This document shows positions 7,900-11,275 of a stretch of DNA of 11,275 nucleotides, piece by piece (the first letter of the stretch is position 1; each line of letters starts with the position of its first letter). Both the position numbers and the translations under genes were made by a program. The DNA lies in the NCBI GenBank assembly GCA_000697335.1, contig JNEM01008701.1, positions 1-11,275 on the forward strand, read 5' to 3'. The notes beneath the pieces were generated by a model that was given only the letters and a program-made list of their open reading frames with translations, was not told the DNA's origin and did no database searches. Source of the stretch: Conidiobolus incongruus B7586. Taxonomy: Eukaryota > Entomophthoromycota > Entomophthoromycetes > Entomophthorales > Conidiobolaceae.

Positions 7900-10800
7900 C
7901 TAATAGCCCCATCCTGAATAACCGTTGGGTTGGGGATATGTGTTGTAATACTGATTATAAGCATTAGAAGTCTGCTGCTGTTCTTCAAATTTCGTGTCCA
8001 TATCCATCAAAATCAACTCAATTTCAGTCCTCCATTTCAGATCTTTGCCATTGAATTTTGGATCCATAATCAAGTTAATGAGTTGGAATTGGAGATCGTT
8101 TAACTCAGAACTTAATTCCTCATCTGAATTCTTGTAGTTCAAATCCACGAATTTAAAGATGAAATCGACGATTGCGTTCAAATTGGCTGGAGATACATAT
8201 TGCAACGAATCGAGGAAAGTTGCTTGATCCGTTTGTCTGTTGCCGGTTAGAACAGGTTCGACGAATGGTGCCACCGCGGGCTCGCGCAATTTCTTTTGCG
8301 CTTCGTCCAACTCTTTGAACAATTCGTCGAGCTCCTTGCGATCTGCCTTGTTGATAAAGCTGAATGTTGGATGTACGGTCAGCTTATAAATTTTTTCGAT
8401 AATTTCGTTCAAAACGCTGTTTGCCACTGGATCTTTTTCGGTGTAGTAATGCTTGAGATACTTCATCAGAAATTTGACTGCTTCGTTCTTATTCTTATTG
8501 TTGACACTTAACCAGGTCATGAACATCGCCTTTTTATCCTTCTCCTTGTCGTTGGTAATGGGTGGCTCTTTATATATTGGTAATATCGGTTCAGTAATCA
8601 CTTTGTTCTGGAGGATATCCAACTGTTCAAGGGATTTGCTAATTCTGCTGATGTTGGATGGATTGGTGAAGTCGAAGGATTTCGGTGTGGTATACATGAT
8701 TAACTCGTTCACCTTATTTGAATAATTGGATTGGATTTTGCCATCTGGACCTGCATAGTACGCTTTAAGGAAGTTATAAATAACATTAACAATGGTGAGG
8801 TGATCCACCGATGCGAGTGCAGCGTCGCGAATATAATTCAACAAACTCTGAGTGTCGAGAGCCTTATTTTGAACCCAGGTGGGTGTAACCACAGCTGGAA
8901 CTTGCTTTTGGTGTTCCTTGATCAATTCCTCATAATAATTGTTGAGATACTTCAATAACTCTTTGAGTTCTTCAACATTTCCTGGGTTTTCAAAATCGAA
9001 TTTGGAATTCCTAACGAAATCCCCAATTTGATTAATTTGTTTTAACACTTCAACATCAAATGTTTGGTCAGCGTTCCTGTAGTACAGCGTGAAGAAATCG
9101 ACCAATGCTTGTATAATAGTTAATTTACTGGCGTTAGTATGCCCGTCAAGAGATACCATCAGAGCTTTGAGATCGCTGTTACGGTCCATTGTCCAGCTGG
9201 GTCGAATGTAATTATCCTCTTGTGGTCGAGTATGGTACAACTTCCATTCAGCTTCCAGGTTATTCATCATCGTAGCAATTGTATCAATATCCTGTTGACT
9301 CTGGAACTGGAAACTTTCCGAATTCATTGTGTTAATGATTTGCATTACATATTCCTCAATCTTCTTAGGTTTGAAATTCTTACCCTTGTCAGCGTAGTGG
9401 TGTTCCAAATATGCTAGGGTTGCACGTACTGCAGAGCGTTTAAGTTCTGGAGTTACTAACTTGAATGAGGCGAACAGGTTCTGGCGATCCTCGGCAGCAT
9501 TATCACCAAGGGGAGGGGCGATATACTTGGGTCCTTTGTCAATTGGATTATCCAGCTCTTGCTTGATCTTTTTCATTTCGTCCAAGATACCGCGAATTTC
9601 GTATTGGTTGGATGACATCTGGAAATCAAATGATGGATTAGTGATCTTGTTAACAATACGATTGACCAATTCGTACAGTTTAATGTCGAATCTTCCCTTT
9701 TTCGAGAAATGTTTTTTCAGGAATTTGATGACATGCTTGATTGCATCTGGGCGATTGTAGTAGTTCACAAAGTTAAATGATTCAAGGAGCGAATTGATAT
9801 CTTTATCCAAGTCGCCTTCAAATCTGGGTGCTACATATTCGGCTGGCTTGACAGGCTTGTTCATCAATTTCTTCTTCAAAATATCTAATTGCAGTAAATA
9901 GTTCTGGATTCTATCGGCACTGTCGGGTGCCCCAAAGTCGAAAGACGAAGCAGTGACCATGTAAATGAGCTGATTGGCAATGTTGTACATCTCATCATTC
10001 CATTTGCCATCAAGCTTGTAGTATCGCTCGAGGAATTGAATCAAATATTTGATGGCTTCGTCCTTGTACTCTGGAGAGAATTTTCGGAACGCAATGATCA
10101 TCTTTTGGGCATCATAAGGCTGATTATCTGAGAAACCAGGATTCTGGAATGGAATATCCTCCTTATGTTGTCTGATCTTATCAATTGCAACATCCAAATC
10201 GTGTAAGATATTCTGAATGATAACAACGTGCTCAACATTGGAAAAGTCGAAAGAATCTGGGGTGACCTTTTCGAAGAGCAGCTTGACGAGGTCAGTTATT
10301 TCAGTGGATTCGAACGTGCCGTTTCTATCTCCATAGTACATTCTGAGGTATTTGAGGAGGAAGTTAAGAGCTTGGTGCTTGTTGTTAGGAGTAATCGTGT
10401 GGAATGAATTCATTAATCTCACTACATCGATGTATTTAGTTCCTGAAAGCTGAGGAGCGACGAAATCGGGATCCTTGGGCGTTGGCGCTTTTACTCTGTC
10501 ATACTCGGCATCCAATTTGAGCAGGAGCTTTTGGAATCGAAGGACATCAGAATCTCTATTGAATTCGAAGTTAGGGTCTGAAACCACAGCGAACACATCA
10601 TTTACATATTTGATGAGATCCAAATCGAAATAACCGTTGGGTTCACCATATACCACCGTTAAATATTTGTTAACAAAGTTCACCGCCTTTATCTTTGTAT
10701 CTGGGGTGACCGTTTTGAAACTGGCAATCACGAGCTGCATATTGATCTGTCGATTATCAGAAAGCTCGGGCTCTTTGTAACCAGGTCGATTAGCTTTCTG

Positions 10801-11275
10801 GTCTTGAATCCTCTTGAGCTCTTGCTCGATCTTAGTCAAATATAACCTGATCATTTTAGCTCCATTAGTATCAGCTAAATCAAAACTAGGTACACTGATC
10901 ATGGATAATAAGTCATTTACAAGTTTGGCGATACTAGGGAGGAAGTTTCCATTAGAGTCAGCATAATGCACCTTAAGGTAAAAGTTAATGAATTCAACAG
11001 CCTGTTGCTTGTTGAACAGAGTCACATCTCTAAGTGATTCGAACATGAGCTTCTCATCTTCTACCTTATTGCCGGTCAGAGTTGGAGGGAGGAAGTATTT
11101 GGGAGCCTCTGTAGGATGATCCAAAGCCTCTTTTGTCATGATCAACTTCTCGAAGACCAGTCTTAAATTTTCAAGATTTTCTCTAGTAACATAGTTGAAA
11201 TCGTGGCTAGTGATGAGGTTTTTCAGTTCGACAACTATTGAGAAAATTTCTTTGGGGTAATCCCTTTCACCGGGT
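7900..11275 (-). CDS. Large modular repeat protein of unknown family, 5' end beyond window
   Basis: One uninterrupted minus-strand frame runs from the stop at 7900-7902 to the right edge, giving at least 1124 residues and no intron. The first in-window methionine (ATG at 11137-11139) is not the true start, because the frame stays open for 45 more codons and already reads as repeat sequence. The protein is built from ten full repeats of about 103-106 residues and part of an eleventh. Each starts with an aromatic-x-x-Pro, then a Gly/Asp-Asn turn, Asp-x3-Leu/Met-x-x-Ser-Phe/Leu, AVxFLxKYLxxYY, Asn/Asp-Gly-x-Phe, Val-Asn-x-Leu/Ile, SFDF and a helix ending Leu-Asp/Glu. I saw no cysteine in the visible part. 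The last repeat breaks down into a Tyr/Asn/Gln/Pro/Gly tail ending GYSGWGY. No transmembrane segment or catalytic motif is visible. The pattern suggests about four amphipathic helices per unit, a possible alpha-solenoid or string of helical bundles, with a scaffold or surface role as pure inference. Coding G+C is much higher than in the flanks. Confidence 0.93.
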   Translation of the reverse strand, partial: PGERDYPKEIFSIVVELKNLITSHDFNYVTRENLENLRLVFEKLIMTKEALDHPTEAPKYFLPPTLTGNKVEDEKLMFESLRDVTLFNKQQAVEFINFYLKVHYADSNGNFLPSIAKLVNDLLSMISVPSFDLADTNGAKMIRLYLTKIEQELKRIQDQKANRPGYKEPELSDNRQINMQLVIASFKTVTPDTKIKAVNFVNKYLTVVYGEPNGYFDLDLIKYVNDVFAVVSDPNFEFNRDSDVLRFQKLLLKLDAEYDRVKAPTPKDPDFVAPQLSGTKYIDVVRLMNSFHTITPNNKHQALNFLLKYLRMYYGDRNGTFESTEITDLVKLLFEKVTPDSFDFSNVEHVVIIQNILHDLDVAIDKIRQHKEDIPFQNPGFSDNQPYDAQKMIIAFRKFSPEYKDEAIKYLIQFLERYYKLDGKWNDEMYNIANQLIYMVTASSFDFGAPDSADRIQNYLLQLDILKKKLMNKPVKPAEYVAPRFEGDLDKDINSLLESFNFVNYYNRPDAIKHVIKFLKKHFSKKGRFDIKLYELVNRIVNKITNPSFDFQMSSNQYEIRGILDEMKKIKQELDNPIDKGPKYIAPPLGDNAAEDRQNLFASFKLVTPELKRSAVRATLAYLEHHYADKGKNFKPKKIEEYVMQIINTMNSESFQFQSQQDIDTIATMMNNLEAEWKLYHTRPQEDNYIRPSWTMDRNSDLKALMVSLDGHTNASKLTIIQALVDFFTLYYRNADQTFDVEVLKQINQIGDFVRNSKFDFENPGNVEELKELLKYLNNYYEELIKEHQKQVPAVVTPTWVQNKALDTQSLLNYIRDAALASVDHLTIVNVIYNFLKAYYAGPDGKIQSNYSNKVNELIMYTTPKSFDFTNPSNISRISKSLEQLDILQNKVITEPILPIYKEPPITNDKEKDKKAMFMTWLSVNNKNKNEAVKFLMKYLKHYYTEKDPVANSVLNEIIEKIYKLTVHPTFSFINKADRKELDELFKELDEAQKKLREPAVAPFVEPVLTGNRQTDQATFLDSLQYVSPANLNAIVDFIFKFVDLNYKNSDEELSSELNDLQFQLINLIMDPKFNGKDLKWRTEIELILMDMDTKFEEQQQTSNAYNQYYNTYPQPNGYSGWGY
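7903..11275 (-). repeat. Tandem array of about 104-residue protein repeats (10 full, 1 partial)
   Basis: Unit boundaries placed at the aromatic-x-x-Pro start of each repeat are, in translation order: partial unit 11098-11275, then R1 10780-11097, R2 10465-10779, R3 10150-10464, R4 9838-10149, R5 9526-9837, R6 9211-9525, R7 8893-9210, R8 8575-8892, R9 8266-8574, R10 7903-8265. Lengths are 106, 105, 105, 104, 104, 105, 106, 106, 103 and 121 residues, the last including the C-terminal tail. The SFDF-type motif appears as SFDL, NFEF, SFDF, SFDF, SFDF, SFQF, KFDF, SFDF, TFSF and, decayed, KFNG in R10. Similarity is clear in the protein but weak in the DNA, so the array is old and not a recent unequal-crossover expansion. 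Confidence 0.9.

Noticed and set aside
8296-9760. Plus-strand open frames opposite the repeat gene
   Set aside because: They are antisense shadows of the G+C-richer repeat coding sequence, with hydrophobic junk composition and no family motif.

Overview
The window looks like nuclear DNA of an AT-rich, early-diverging fungus. The fungal reading is an inference. It rests on short GT-AG introns (52, 52, 56, 61 and 69 bp), a short fungal-type Atx1 copper chaperone, a fungal-type membrane-anchored spermidine-synthase-like protein, and a sharp contrast between coding DNA (roughly 40-45% G+C) and spacers (mostly about 10-15% G+C). Conidiobolus- or Glomeromycotina-like genomes would fit, but the sequence alone does not settle the lineage.

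Layout: 1-1201 is featureless AT-rich spacer. 1202-1964 (minus) is a two-exon Nudix hydrolase of the coenzyme A diphosphatase type with a possible mitochondrial presequence. 2180-2374 is a G+C-raised, hairpin-rich block ending in a T5 run, a possible unidentified small RNA. 2641-2952 (minus) is a three-exon Atx1 copper chaperone of 67 residues whose first coding exon is only 6 nt. 2953-5742 is a long AT-rich spacer with CCAAT boxes and perfect palindromes next to the ATX1 5' end. 5743-7627 (plus) is a three-exon gene for a 584-residue protein with about seven membrane segments followed by a spermidine-synthase-like Rossmann domain. 7900-11275 (minus) is an intronless reading frame that runs off the right edge. 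It encodes at least 1124 residues made of ten full repeats and one partial repeat of about 104 residues each, belonging to no family I recognise.

The genes do not form a pathway. The CoA diphosphatase acts in CoA turnover, Atx1 carries copper to the secretory pathway, and the last two genes meet 3' end to 3' end across a 272-bp gap. The most novel item is the cysteine-free modular repeat protein. The second is the candidate structured RNA between the Nudix gene and ATX1. No transposon, virus-derived element, CRISPR array or rRNA/tRNA gene was recognised.
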